A DNA stretch of 64,000 nucleotides. Source: Vanilla planifolia. Lineage: Eukaryota; Streptophyta; Magnoliopsida; Asparagales; Orchidaceae. The notes below the pieces were generated by a model. That model was not told the origin of the DNA. It was given only the letters and a program-made list of their open reading frames with translations, and ran no database searches. The position numbers and the translations under genes were made by a program. Shown piece after piece: positions 1 through 11,976 of the stretch. Location: NCBI GenBank assembly GCA_023846275.1, contig CM043874.1, forward strand, positions 31,881,130-31,945,129, given 5' to 3'. Each line of letters opens with the position of its first letter. Position 1 is the first letter of the stretch.

Positions 1-55
1 TAATAATAACAATAATAATAAAAACAAAAAGATGAAGAGAAGTAATAATAACAAA

Positions 56-132
<77 letters not shown>

Positions 133-148
133 TGGTAATAATAAGCAG
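1..148. repeat. (AAT)n microsatellite
   Basis: The window opens inside a nearly perfect AAT trinucleotide tract, interrupted by a few AAC, AAG and AGT units, then changes within about 10 bases into the GAA tract. It is cut by the window edge, so its full length is unknown. Confidence 0.95.
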
Positions 149-355
149 TAGAAGAAGAAGGAGAATAAGAAGAAAAAGAAGGAGACAAAAAAGAAGATGA
201 AGAAGAGAAAGAAGAAGAAGAAAAATAAGAGGAAGAAGAAGAAGATGATGTAGAAGAAGAAGAAGAAGAAGAAGAAGAAGAAGAAAAGGAAGAAGAAGAA
301 GAAGAAGAAGAAGAAGAAGAATAAGAAGAAGAAGAAGAAGAAGCATAAGAACAAA

Positions 356-386
<31 letters not shown>

Positions 387-708
387 AGAAGAACTAAGTG
401 GAAGAAGAAGTATAGGAAGAATTAATGGTAGTAGTAGTAGTAGAAGATGAAGAAGAAAAAGAAGAAGAAGAAGAAAATGAAGAAGGTGGGGGTAGGACAA
501 AGAGAAGAGGAAGAAGAAAAATAAGAAGAAGAAGAAGAAGAAGAGAAAGAATGTTATGCATAAGAAGAAGAAGAAGAAGCCATAGAAGTAGAGAAGAAGA
601 AGAGAAGAGGAAGAGGAAGAGGAAGAAGAAGAAAAGGAAGAGGAAGAGGTTGAAGAAGAAGAAGAAGAAGAGAAAGAAGAAGTAAGAGAAGGAGAAGAAG
701 TTGATGAA

Positions 709-739
<31 letters not shown>

Positions 740-2316
740 AGGAACAAGAAGAATTAGGAGAAGAAGAAGAAGGTGAAGAAGAAGAAGAAGAAAAAGAAGA
801 AGAAGAAGAAGAATAAGAAGAAGAATAAGAAGTAGAAGAAGACAAGGAAGAAGAAGAAGAAGAAGAAGAATAAGAAGAAGGGTAAGAAAAAGAAGAAGAA
901 GAAGAAGCAGTAGAAGAAGAAGAAGAAGAAGAAGAAGAAGAAGAAGAAGAAGAAGACGCAGAACATGAGGAACAAGAAGAAGAAGTAAGGGAAGAAGGGG
1001 AATGGGGAGAAGAAGAAGAAAAAGGAGAGTAGGAATAAGAAGTAGAGAAGCAAAAAAGGAAGAAGAAGAAGAAGAAGAAAAAGAAGACGAAGAAGAAGAA
1101 GTAGAAGTAGGAGAAGGAGGAGAAGCAGAAGGCAAAGAAGAAGAAGAAGAAGAAGAAGAAGGAGGAGAAGAAGAAGCAGAAGAAGGAGAAGAAGAAGGAG
1201 AAGAAGAAGAAGAAGAAGAAGAAGAAAATGAAGAAGAAGAAGGAGAACAAGAAGGAGAAGAAAGTGAAGAAAAAGAAGAAGAAAAAGGAGAAGAAGAAAA
1301 AGAAGTAGAAGAACAAGGAGGAGAAGAAGAAGAAGGAGGAAGAGAAGATGATGAAAAAGAAAAAGAAGAAAGAGAAGGGGAAGAAGGAGAAGGAGAAGAA
1401 GAAGAGGGAGAAGAAGTAGAAGAAGGAGACAAAGAAGGAGAAGATGGAGAAGAAGGAGGAGAAGAAGAAGAAGTAGTAGAAGAAGAAGAAGAAGAAGAGG
1501 AAGAAGGAGAAGAAGTCAGAGAATAGGAAGAAGAACAACATGAAGAAGGAGAAAGAGAAGAAGAAGTAGAAGAAGAAGGAGACGAGAAGATAAAGAAGCA
1601 GAAGACGGTGAAGGTGAAGAAGAAGAAGAAGAAGAAAAAGGAGAAGAAGCAGAAGGAGAAGTAGGACAAGGAGAAGAAGAAGGAGGAGGAGGAGGAAGAG
1701 AAGAAGAAGAAGAAGAAAAAGAAGAAAAAGAAGGGGAGGAAGAAGAAGAAGAAGAAGAAAAAGAAGGAGACAGAGAAGGAGAAGAAGGAGAAAAAAGAAG
1801 AAGAAGTGTTGGAAGAAGTAGAAGAAGAAGTTAGAGATTGGAAGGAAGAAGAACAACAGGAAGAAGGAGAAGAAGAAAAAAAGAAGGAGAAAATGATGAA
1901 GGAGAAGAAGAAGTAGAAGAAGAAGGAGAAGGAGAAGATAAAAAAGAAGGAGAAGAAATAGGAGGTGAATAAGGAGGAGGAGAAGAAGAAGAAAGAGAAG
2001 AAGTAGTAGAAGAAGAAGAAGAAGACATAAAAGAGGAGGAGGAAGAAGAAGAAGAAGATGCAAGAAAAGAAGAATAAGAAGAGTAAGAAGAAGCAAAAGA
2101 AGAGGAAGAAGAAGAAGAAGAAAAAGAAGAAGAAGAGGAAGAAGAAGAGGAAGAAGAAGAAGCAAAAAGAAGAGGAAGAAGAAGAAGCAAGAAGAAGATG
2201 AAAGAGAAAAAGAAAAAGTAGGAGAAGTAACAGAAGAATACGAAGACAAAGAACAAGAAGAAAAAAAGAAAAAGATCAAGAAGTACAAGAAGAAGAAAAA
2301 GCGAAAGGGGAACAAA

Positions 2317-2349
<33 letters not shown>

Positions 2350-3951
2350 CAGAAGAAGAAGAGGTAGTGGAAGAAGAAGAAGAAGAAGAAAAAGTTGATG
2401 AAGAAGTGGAAGAGGAAGAAGAAGAAGACGAAGAACAAGAAGAAGAAGAAGAAGAGGTAGAAGAAGATGAAGATGAACATGAAGAAGAGGAACAAGAACA
2501 ATAATAAGAAGAAGAATTTGAAGATGAAGAAGAAGAAGAAGAAGAAGAAGAAGAAGAAGAAGAAGATAACGATAAACGAGGAGAAGAACAAGAAGAACTC
2601 AATGAAGTAGAAGAAGAAGAAGTAGTAGTAGAAGAAGTAGAAGAAGAAGAAGATGATGATAAATAAGAAGAAGAAGAAGAACAAGAAGAAGAAGATGAAG
2701 AAGAAGTAGATGAAGAAGAAGATGAAGTAGAAGTAAAAGACGAAGAAGTAGTAGTTGTATTATTAGTTGAAGAAGAAGAAGAAGTAGTAGTAGTAAAAGA
2801 AGTAAAGGAAGAAGGAGAAGTAGAAAATGAAGAAGAAGAAGAAGTAGAAGAAGAAGAAGAAGAAGAAAAAGACAATGTAAGAGAGGATGAATCAAAAAAA
2901 GAAGAAAAAGAAGACAGAGAAGAAGGAGAGGAAGAAGAAGAAGAATGAGGTGGAGAAGAAGAAGAAAGAGGAGATGAAGGTTGAGATGAAAAAGAAGAAG
3001 AATAAGAAGAAAAAGATGAAGAATAAGAAGAAAAAGATTAAAAAATGAAGAACGAGAAGAAGGAGAAGGAGAAGAGGAAGAAAGGAGTAGAAGAAGAAGA
3101 AGAGGAAGACAGAGATGAAGAGGAAGAAGAAGAAGATGATGAGGAAGAAGAAGAAGAAGGAGAAGAGGGCGATGAAGAAGAAGGTGAAGGAGAAGAGGAA
3201 GAAGATGAGAAAGAAGAAGAAGATGAAGAAGATGAAGGAGGAGGAGGGGATGGAAGAGGAGAAGAACAAAAAGAAGAAGAAGGACAAGATGAAGAAGAAG
3301 AAGGTGAACAAGAAGATGATGAAGAAGAAGAAGGACAACCAGAACAGGAAGGAGAAGAAGGTGAAGAAGAAGAAGAGGAAGAAAAAGTCAAAGAAGAAGA
3401 AGAAAAAGAAGATGACGAAGAGGAAGATGAAGTAAAAGAACAAGATTAAGAAGAAGAAGAGGAAGAAGAAGTAGAAGATGATAATGATCTTGAAGAAGAA
3501 GAAGAAGAAGAAGATGATGATGATGTTGATGATGAAGAAGTAGAAGTAGAAGAATAAGAAGAAGAAGAAGGAGAAGAAGAAGAAAACGAAGGAGAAGAAG
3601 AAGATGATGATGATTAGGAAGAAGAACATGAAGAATAAGAAAAAGAAGATGATGATGAAGAATAAAAGGAAGAAAAATAAGAAAGTGATGGTAATGGTAA
3701 TGGTGACGAAGAAGAAGAACAAGAACAAGAAGTAGAAGAATAAGAAGAAGAAGATCATTATGATGATGAAGAAGGAGAACTAAAAGATGATGAAGTAAAG
3801 GAAGTAAAAGATCAAGAAGAAAAGGAGGAGGAAGAAGAAGAAGATGATGGAGAATAATGAGAAGCAGATAGAGATTATGAGGAAGGAGAATGAGAAGAAA
3901 AAGGAGGAGTAGGGGAAAATTGAGGAGGAGAAGTAGAAGAAGAAGAATTAT
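149..3951 (+). repeat. 3.8 kb homopurine (GAA)n-derived satellite-like tract
   Basis: The plus strand is almost wholly A and G, built from GAA/AAG triplets with scattered GGA, GAT, GTA, GCA and GAC variants. Sub-blocks differ: nearly pure GAA at about 240-960, GGA-rich at 1,000-1,800, GTA/GAT variants from 2,400, and GAT-rich at 3,400-3,960. Long frames on both strands translate to poly-Glu/Lys/Arg (plus) or poly-Ser/Leu/Phe (minus). They come from triplet composition and are not called as genes. Purine/pyrimidine tracts of this kind can form intramolecular triplexes; that is known chemistry, not something seen here. It ends where the left arm of the large inverted repeat begins. Confidence 0.95.
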
Positions 3952-3961
3952 AAACATAAGA

Positions 3962-6900
3962 GACGAGCAAAGTTAAAAAAAACAAAAAAATTAAACTAAA
4001 TAAAAGTAAATAAGAACACAAAATAGATAACAATACATGAATGTTCATAGCACTATATCAATATAATGTAAGAAAAAATATCTTTTATCAATAAATAGGT
4101 GGGACTAATGCTTTTTTGGAGTCAAAAAATGAAAATAGTAGTTGCTATGAAATATCTAAAATTAATCAAAAAAATTTAGAATTTTCCATAAAATATAATG
4201 AATATATTTAAAAAATAAAAAAAATGTAAAAAAATATAAAAAATAAATGAGAAAACAAAACATTTATGTATCAGTAATAATTTAGTATCATATTAGTTAG
4301 AAAAATTTGCAATACATAACAATATGGTAAATATTTTATTACACAAAAAATAGAACAAGAATGATGGAAGAAGAAACTAGGATAGGAATCCGACAACTAG
4401 ATTTAGGTCTTTCCAATATGCCACAAAGATAAAGAAGGTGGACAAAGAGGAAAAGAAAAAGAAGCAAGGCCAATATATTCCCTCCACTATAAGAGCATGC
4501 TTGGGTCTAAAAACTCAATGATGTAGAAACCAAACATTATATTGCCAATTTCATACTTACATTCATAAAGGTATTTAGGTTTTTTATAATAGGAATCCAT
4601 CTATCAAAAGATTAATTACCATGTATAAAAAATCATCCTTATACATAAACCATTGCAAACTAATAAATTATACAGTTGAAATCATGAAAAAAATATCCTT
4701 ATATGATTATTAGTAAGTCTCCTATTACAACTTGTCTTATTTTACTTAAGTAAAGAAAGAGGTTACACACTCTATATGTTTATAGTCTTAGAGTATTCAT
4801 TGAGCTCAACATTTATTTTAAAAATATGGCTAATCATTTTATCCAAAATGATATTATATGTATGCAAAGAAACATTCATGCTTAGTTTTATATTCTAAAT
4901 TAAGAAGAAGAAAATTTTTGGAAGTAACACAAATTAAACTTATTTATCTTTCAACGCCCTATTTAGAATAACCTTAAGATAGATAAACTCAGGTGGATGT
5001 ATTTCAGAAAGGTAATGCTTAAATGTTCTATTACTACAATAAGAAGTCAAATTAGGAGGACAATATTAAGATATTCATAAGTTTCATTTAGAGTTGATTT
5101 AAATGGTTGAATTTTTGAAAGTCTTTAAATTTTGCATTTGCATCAAAGAAAGTCAAACCTTCACTTAATTGGTTATCATCAATTAAATGTAAACATGAAG
5201 TGTTTAATAATAAGATTGATATTTTAAGTCATTGAAATTACTTGATCAAGGTGTCAAGCACTACTAACACAACTAAAATCTTCCAAGTATATTATAAATG
5301 TGGCCATATAAATTAGTCATACGAAATATTAAGTAAGAAATTTTCAAAGTTGATAACAATATAGTATGTTTGAGTGTCCTTAAGTTGAATGGACTTATCA
5401 AAGTTACTTAAAATGGGTAAAAGAAGGGTAATATGATTAATATTTTAGTTGTAAGTAACCATGATAATTCCTAATAAATAATAATATTCTCATTAAAAAA
5501 AAGTATTGCTTTTCAAAAAACTTTTAATTTTAAACATATTAAGAGATTTAGCATAATAATCTAATGGATTCTAACAGTGGATTAAGTATTTTTATACATT
5601 AAATGTGTAATATAATTCATTTTATGGTTTGAGTGTAATTGAAATGCATGTAACTAAAACATAATTATAGATGCTCATGTTCACGATATTGAAATGGAAG
5701 GGAATGTTTTTTTTTCAAGAAAGACAAGTTTTCATAAGATAACAATAAAATGGATAGGGATTTCATAAATTAATTTGATAAATATAAGTATAAATCTTAT
5801 CTTAACAAAATATACCTTATGCAAAATAAAAAGTATGCCACTAGTGGCTTAAAAATTACATCAAAATATGGTAAAATTTCAATAATAAATTGTTTGAAAA
5901 CTTGCTTTCAAACTAAGCTAGAAATAATCTAGAAGGAGGAATTGACTATTGATAAGAAATTTTTCATATAAATTTATGTTAAAGTTGTTAAATGTAACTA
6001 CTTAGCAAAGTTATTCATTTCTTTGTGGGTAAAGGATACAAGTCACTTGCAACATCACTCTCTTGTAAGCTACTTGGTCAATATGATGCATAATAAGATT
6101 ATGCCACATATACAAGATAGCAAGGCCATGAGTGTGATTGCTGAAGTACTATTGATCAAGAACAATTTGAGGAAAGCTCATAACAATATGCTAAAAAAAT
6201 GTATGTAATGCAAAATGCAATGATTGAGAGCCATGATGAGGGTCAAAAAAAATTGCTAAAAATGAGGAAAGTGTGGCCAAGTGTGACAATACAAAAAGTA
6301 GTGGTTGTGGATAATTATGGTCATTGTAAAAACAAAAAATTTGTTTTGATAAGAGAACAATTAATAGTGAAGATATATGATAAGAATCCTATAGTTAGAA
6401 TTGAATTTAGTTCTAATACCATAAACATGAAGAATAATAAAAAAAGAAAAAAAAGATAAGGATAGGAAGTGTAGCATAGGGCCTATACTATTTGAGTCTA
6501 CATGCAAACTAGAGGTCCACAATGTTGATTTCAAATGTCAAATGCAAAATGAAGATAAGAAGAACCATGAAGGCATGCCACAATGAAAGATACTTCACAT
6601 TGTCAAAGAATTAAGACAATTTTGGGAAAACTTTTACATGTGGATATTTACCAAAATTGATCTCATGAGATTAAATTTGCATCCCTTATGTTTTTAGAAA
6701 TATGTGAAAAGTTGACATTTGAATGCATACACACCTCATTCATAAAATGGTTAGAAAATGTTTTAAAAATATAACTAGTACAATGGTTGCATGCATAGAC
6801 TCAAAGAAAATTTATAACACACACATCAAAGGTACTTTTAGCATTTGATAAATAACCACAAATCCAAGGTATATCCAATAGATGTCTACAGGCCTTGCGT

Positions 6901-7861
6901 AGAATAAACAACATTTTGTCTAATAATGCTATACACGTACAAAAGAAAAAAATTGATAGAACATTGCTAGATATGTGTAGAAGGTCAAGAACAATGCACA
7001 AAAACAAGTCAAATGCATATAAAAAATAATCAATATTGCAATTCTTCTTATACAAAGTTAAGATTGACCCAAAACATTTACAATAGGCTCAAAATTCATA
7101 CCAGGAAGGAGAAAAGACCAACAAAATGGCCTATTAGGCCAATTTTTGCTGTCGCTCACCATCGGCCTAGCTACACCTTAGGGGTTACATGGACCACATT
7201 TTCTTGAAATAAATCAATGAATAGGCTTTAAGGTCTAATCTAGATGACAAGTTCATATGATATGCTGACACATCTAAATTTGCTACATCAAGTTTATTAG
7301 TGCCAACAAACATAAAGCAAAATAGTTTATAGAACCTGTAAACAAACTTAGATCTACCAAACTATGCTGACCTAGAACCCATTCCACCATGCATTGAGCT
7401 AGACTTGATCCATGACACTATTGTTGTCATGTTAACCAATTGACATGATCTATGACACACAAATGCATATATAACGTAGGCAACATAGACATTGCATTGA
7501 CCCCATGACTCGAACCACAAAAAAAAAACTTAAGTCAAAGTTGCAACACTAGTGTTGGCATGTCATCTTGCTAATCCATCAAAATCCATTCTGAATATCA
7601 CATGCAACCCTTGTGGAAACTCACCTAATAATGAACTAAAAATAATGCTTCTGTGAAATCTATTTCATAATTATTTAAGCCTAAGAAATTTTGGACCCAA
7701 AAAACAAATTTTTTGACCAAGCTTTTGGCAACCACTTTTAGAAAATAGATATTCAAAACTAAAATAATGGCTTTTCAAATTGCTTTTTGGTAAAAGCTTT
7801 TTAAGATAAGTCTTGTAGTTTTTATTCTTTTTTCTTCTTGGGCACCATACAAAATTGAAGG
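3962..7861 (+). repeat. Family O repeat, left copy (unclassified)
   Basis: This is an old interspersed unit of unknown class, found three times in the window: here, at 16,560-20,125 in the same orientation, and inverted at 33,985-38,960. It has no LTR, terminal inverted repeat or recognisable protein domain that I can support. Two short frames, 6,023-6,208 and 6,199-6,459, fall in the best-matching block, but stops and shifts break the same region in the other copies, so I do not call genes. This copy lacks about 1.09 kb at about 7,015 that the other two retain. From about 7,020 to 7,861 it continues as the flank of the gypsy insertion and matches 33,985-34,850. Confidence 0.7.
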
Positions 7862-7866
7862 TATAC
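7862..7866 (+). other. Target-site duplication, left gypsy element, 5' side
   Basis: TATAC directly precedes the TG of the 5' LTR. The 3' side at 13,138-13,142 reads TGTAC. One mismatch in five is expected for an old insertion. Confidence 0.65.
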
Positions 7867-8908
7867 TGATGTAGAAGCGTCTAAACTTAGCTCACAAATA
7901 GAAATTTGTCGGTGTCGCACTAGTTTCACAAGTGTACTAGTAAAAATTTATTCAAAAATGATTTTAAAAAATAATTAAATTTTTTTAAGCATTTCACCAC
8001 TTCCACTATCCACCAATGTTTGTTGTCATTATCATTATCATTCATTAACTTGGAACACTGATTGACCAGTGTTTGACTAGCATCGACTAATATTGCTCTA
8101 ACCTACAATGACTCGCACAAACTAGCTAGTCCCACAAATCCTGTCAACCCTTTCATTCTGCCAAACCCATGGCTACTCTAAACTTGGAAAAGACAAGTTG
8201 ATTCCTCTATCAACATTGCATTAATTTCACGTAGCTTTTTTCCACCTGCCATTTTGCCACCCGAAACATAGAATTTACTTGCAAACTACTTAATTAATTT
8301 AATTTAGTATTTTTTTTTATTTTACATTTTTTTCAAAATAGTGATGTATATTTAAAAATCTCTATAAATATTGATGTTTGCCATATTAGAAAGAAATAAT
8401 GGAATCAAATTTATTTTATTTATGTGCTTTTATCTTGTTGAACAAAGTGTGTGTGTCCTACCCTATTTGTAGAGACTCTAATATTTCTGGTGAAGGACAA
8501 GGATTGAAGGTGACAGTCCTTCCACTAGTAGGGCCCATAGCCAAATCTCTTGTGAGGCATAAGGATGAAAGGTGAGAAACCATCCGACAAAAGAGTTGTA
8601 ACCAAATAAATTCTCACTTTTTATAACATTCACATAAACATCCAAAAGTTTAACAATTTAGTAACTTTTATTTTCTATGTAGTAATCTAATTGTAAAGTT
8701 ACTTTTTTCTATTATAATATTTAATATAGAATTTTTCTAAATTTTTTATATGTCTAAAATTGGATATTACAAAAATTATTTTTGTTGAATTTTATGTTTA
8801 ATGCTGAAGAAGTAGTCTACTCCACTTAATAATCTATATTACAATTATAGAATGCCAATCTTTGAATATTTCTTAAATACCACATATGTCACCTTACCTA
8901 GATTATTA
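7867..8908 (+). repeat. 5' LTR of left gypsy element (3' end truncated)
   Basis: Starts TGATGTAGAAGCGTCT and aligns with the 3' LTR start TGATTTATGAGTGTCT at 11,977. A TATA-like CTATAAATA lies near 8,362, as in the 3' LTR (12,517-12,525). It runs into the PBS without the last ~110 bases seen in the right-arm 5' LTR, which is a small deletion specific to this copy. Confidence 0.85.
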
Positions 8909-8910
8909 TA

Positions 8911-8924
8911 TGGTATTAAAGACT
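8911..8924 (+). other. Primer binding site of left gypsy element
   Basis: TGGTATTAAAGACT resembles the plant initiator tRNA-Met complement TGGTATCAGAGC. The right copy has the better preserved TGGTATCAAAGACC at the matching place. Confidence 0.7.
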
Positions 8925-9639
8925 GTTTTTTTACTAAAAAAGTTTTTTTAGGTTAGTGAATTCAACTTTGGTATTAGAGATAAGTTTTTTTAAAAACAAT
9001 TCTTTTAATACATTAACTTTGGCTTCCAACTAATTTTTTAATATTAAAAAATTATTATTTTAATATTAAAAAAAATTTCTTCATTTTCTAGTAAACAAAT
9101 TTTAAATTTTTTCTACATAAAAAAACTTTCTACTAGAAGTTTTTTCCTTTTTACTTAGTTTTTCCATTGAAAAACTCTTAGCTAGTTTTGGGTAAACTAT
9201 CTTTTAGAGGATGGTACAAAAATAGTGATATGACTCACTACCATCTTTCTTGGGAACTATCTAGTTCTATCTAAGAGCTGATTTGGCAAAAGTAAGGATC
9301 TTGATCATTTGTCATTTCCTAGAAGCATATGCCATCTTAGCTTTGCTGGTTTATAAAAGTGATTACTCTGCTTTTGTATTTTTTATCAAAAGAAAAGGAA
9401 AAGAAAGATATCCCAAAATATTTTCTTTCCTTGACATCCCTTGTGCGACAAATCTTTGAATGACCATGGGATCTAGTAGGTGTTATCAAATACTAAATCA
9501 AAATAAAGAATTAGTTCAAAACCAAAGACAAAGTTTAAACAAAGACCCCATACTAGAAATATCCCAATGAATAGTAAAAGTCACCCGAATGGTTGGTCAA
9601 ATCCTTCTAAACCTGAAACATGATTGAAATGCTAAATGA

Positions 9640-10680
9640 GAAAGGAATAATAGAAGAAGTGTCACACATAATTATTTAGAAGAAGGAAATCCTAAGTGAT
9701 GTTGGAAGTATAAAAGCCATAACACTTTTGATGACTTTGATCAAGATATCGATAGAAAAGATCATGACCATAGAAAAAGAAATAAACAATCAGATGAGTC
9801 AAACAAAAATGATGATTTAGATATATCTAGTAAGGAAGAAAGACTTAAAAGGCATCAAGATAAAGAGAACATCCTTAATGTGAAATTGGATGCTCTAACA
9901 TTTTATGGTAGCTATGATTCTAAAGATTATATTGACTGATAGATTGGTGTGGATGATTAATTTAATTGACATCAAATGAGTGAGTAAAAGAATATCAATT
10001 TATTTGATTAAACTCATCGATACTACTCATAGATTCTTTAGAAATTTAGAATGATAATATACTATCAATGATGAATAAGTACCCCAAACTTGGAGAAATT
10101 TTAAAGTTAGGTGTACAACTGGTTGTTTCCAATAGCCTATAATGTCAAAATATTAGATAAATGATAAATATTTTCTAAGGTGGTAGATCTATTGAGGAGT
10201 ACCTTAACCAATTTTATGATTATAAACATAAATGTGATATAAGTGAACCCAACAGTGGAGGACTATCCCATTTTGTGGTAGGTTTATAGCAAGACATGCA
10301 TGCTGAGCTTAACTAGAAAAATGTTACTACTTTAAAGAAAACTTATCGCATAACTAAAAATGTCAAAAAAAGTAAAACTTCTTATTTTAAAAGAAACAAC
10401 AAGCCAATCTTTTTAAAGGCCCACACCATAATATCTTATGTACTCTACTCATACTTACACTTCGTTGACCTTATCCATTGCAGTTTGTAGACCTCCCAAA
10501 CTCATATTGCTACCCACTCCATCATAACCTTCTTTAAACCAACTCACATAATCTAGAATTGCCTATTTTATGTGACATGAAAAGGGATGTGTAGCCACAA
10601 ACTACCTAAAGATATCCATGAATGTGAACCTAGAAAGTGTTAATGAAAATGAAATGTCAGAATAAGAGAAACACGTAATG
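9640..10680 (+). pseudogene. gag remnant of left gypsy element
   Basis: A broken gag frame. Around 9,880-9,990 the sequence reads LDALTFYGSYDSKDYID, then (after a stop) a WQIGVDDYF-like and HQMSE-like stretch; this is the start of the Ty3/gypsy capsid domain. At 10,179-10,250 it reads GRSIEEYLNQFYDYKHKCDI, the usual xxEYLxxFxDLKxxCDI part of the capsid. At about 10,562-10,605 a CxxxKGxVATNxx reading matches a CCHC zinc knuckle with mutated metal ligands. Frame changes and many stops mean no Gag protein can be made. The inverted copy at about 30,950-31,870 shows the same segments. Confidence 0.8.
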
Positions 10681-10789
10681 CATGTTTAGAAAATTGAGCA
10701 AGAATAAGAAAACGTAGATATTTTAATTATAAAAATGCACCCCTACAACTCTATAATCTTAAGATAACTAAAAGTGCACTAATATCTTT

Positions 10790-11290
10790 AGCATCAACGT
10801 AAAAACTATGGAACAATCATATATGATGATCATAGAGGAAACAATAGTCTCTTTATTGAAACACCAAAACCCTACTCTATATCTTGGATAGATAAAACCT
10901 TTATAATTATTAAGAAATAATGCTACTCACTCTTAAAATTAGGTAGATATAATGACTAAGTTTTATGTGATGTTGTACTTATGCAAGTAAGTCATCTTAT
11001 CCTTAGAAGATCATGGCTCTTTTATGGGAATGTGACTTTGAAGGATAAGAGTAACATGTGTTCTTTTATTTATAAAAATAATTTCATCATAGTACACCTT
11101 TTCTATCTTAAGAGAGACCTTAATCACTAAAGCACAACAAATTTATAGAAAATTCTTGGCCCATGAATAAAGGAAAGGAAAAGATATAATTTAAGCTTTG
11201 CCACATTACCCAAGTGAGAGAGTTCCTCGATAAAAGAGACTTATTTTGGTTTCTTGTAATTAAGGAGTTAGCTATCAGCAAACCAAACCC
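10790..11290 (+). pseudogene. Protease and protease-RT linker remnant of left gypsy element
   Basis: At about 10,860-10,900 the translation ETPKPYSISWIDK matches the HPxPYxxxWxxx strand of gypsy proteases. At 10,963-11,069 VLCDVVLMQVSHLILRRSWL matches the conserved CDVVPMxxxHLLLGRPW that follows the protease. The catalytic D-S/T-G triad is not readable: a TIIYDDH reading near 10,812-10,835 sits where it should be. The linker to RT continues to about 11,280, where the RT-to-integrase deletion begins. The right-arm copy keeps the CDVVPM motif. Confidence 0.78.
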
Positions 11291-11319
11291 ATCACCTATT
11301 ATATAAGCTCATGTTAGTA

Positions 11320-11970
11320 AGTCAATATCTTTTATTGATATTTTTCCTTTGCAAATAGACATTCAAACTTGTATCTTTAATTTTTTTTAATGTCTCATAG
11401 AAAAATAACTATGAAAATTAATCTAAATAGTAAAAGATATGAGAAACTAGTAAATCCTCAAAGAAATATTAAAAACTTTCATGGAAGAGACTACTATATA
11501 ATTAGAGTTAAGTCAGAATAGTTCGCTCTCGAAAGTTCACAAGAATTATAAGCACATGAACCTAGACTTTTTAAGATTACTAAAAAATTAGGAACTAATG
11601 CTTATGTGTTGGATTTGTTAGAAGAGTATAGGATTAGTGCAACCTTTAACATTAAGGATTTAGTTTCTCACAAAGCATGACATCCAATACCTAGTGAGTC
11701 ATTTGAGTTTGGTTCAACCAGAGTGAGTAAACACATCCCTACAACTACATTAGCCTTCACAATATGTATGGATAATATGAAAAAAATTATAGATCATGAG
11801 ATAATTTTTGTCAAAAACTATAAAGCTAAGAAATTTTTAATTTTATGGAAGCGTCTCTAATCAAGAACTCTTAGTTACCTATGATGTCCTAAACCATATC
11901 ATGCAACATCAATTAGAATACTATTGTACCAATCACCCTGATATGATCCAATAAGATCTCTTTCACCTCG
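11320..11970 (+). pseudogene. Integrase C-terminus and chromodomain-like tail, left gypsy element
   Basis: The order of motifs matches the end of a plant Ty3/gypsy integrase. There is a FIDIFPLQIDI-like linker near 11,330, then MSHRKI...KRYEKLVNPQRN (about 11,390-11,470), then TNAYVLDLLEEYRISATFN (from about 11,590), the usual DNAYxLDLPxxYGISATFNVxDL. A MDNMKKIIDHEI...KKFLILWKR stretch follows at about 11,765-11,855. It resembles the chromodomain pattern xxVEKILDHRxxxxxxxxYLVKWKG, but the frame breaks after LWKR. The HHCC zinc finger and the DDE core are absent. It lies directly before the purine tract and 3' LTR. Confidence 0.8.
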
Positions 11971-11976
11971 GGAGGA
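11966..11976 (+). other. Polypurine tract of left gypsy element
   Basis: CCTCGGGAGGA lies immediately before the TG of the 3' LTR. The right copy has TTAGGGAGGA at the same place. Confidence 0.6.

Noticed and set aside
394-3957. Long frames on both strands in the GAA tract (up to 371 codons), including acidic Glu-rich and Ser/Leu/Phe-rich proteins
   Set aside because: They come from an uninterrupted purine triplet repeat, exist on both strands and several frames at once, and have no non-repetitive domain.
6023-6459. Two adjacent frames (61 and 86 codons) as a small gene
   Set aside because: The same block in the middle and right family O copies is broken by stops and shifts, and the peptides match nothing I recognise.
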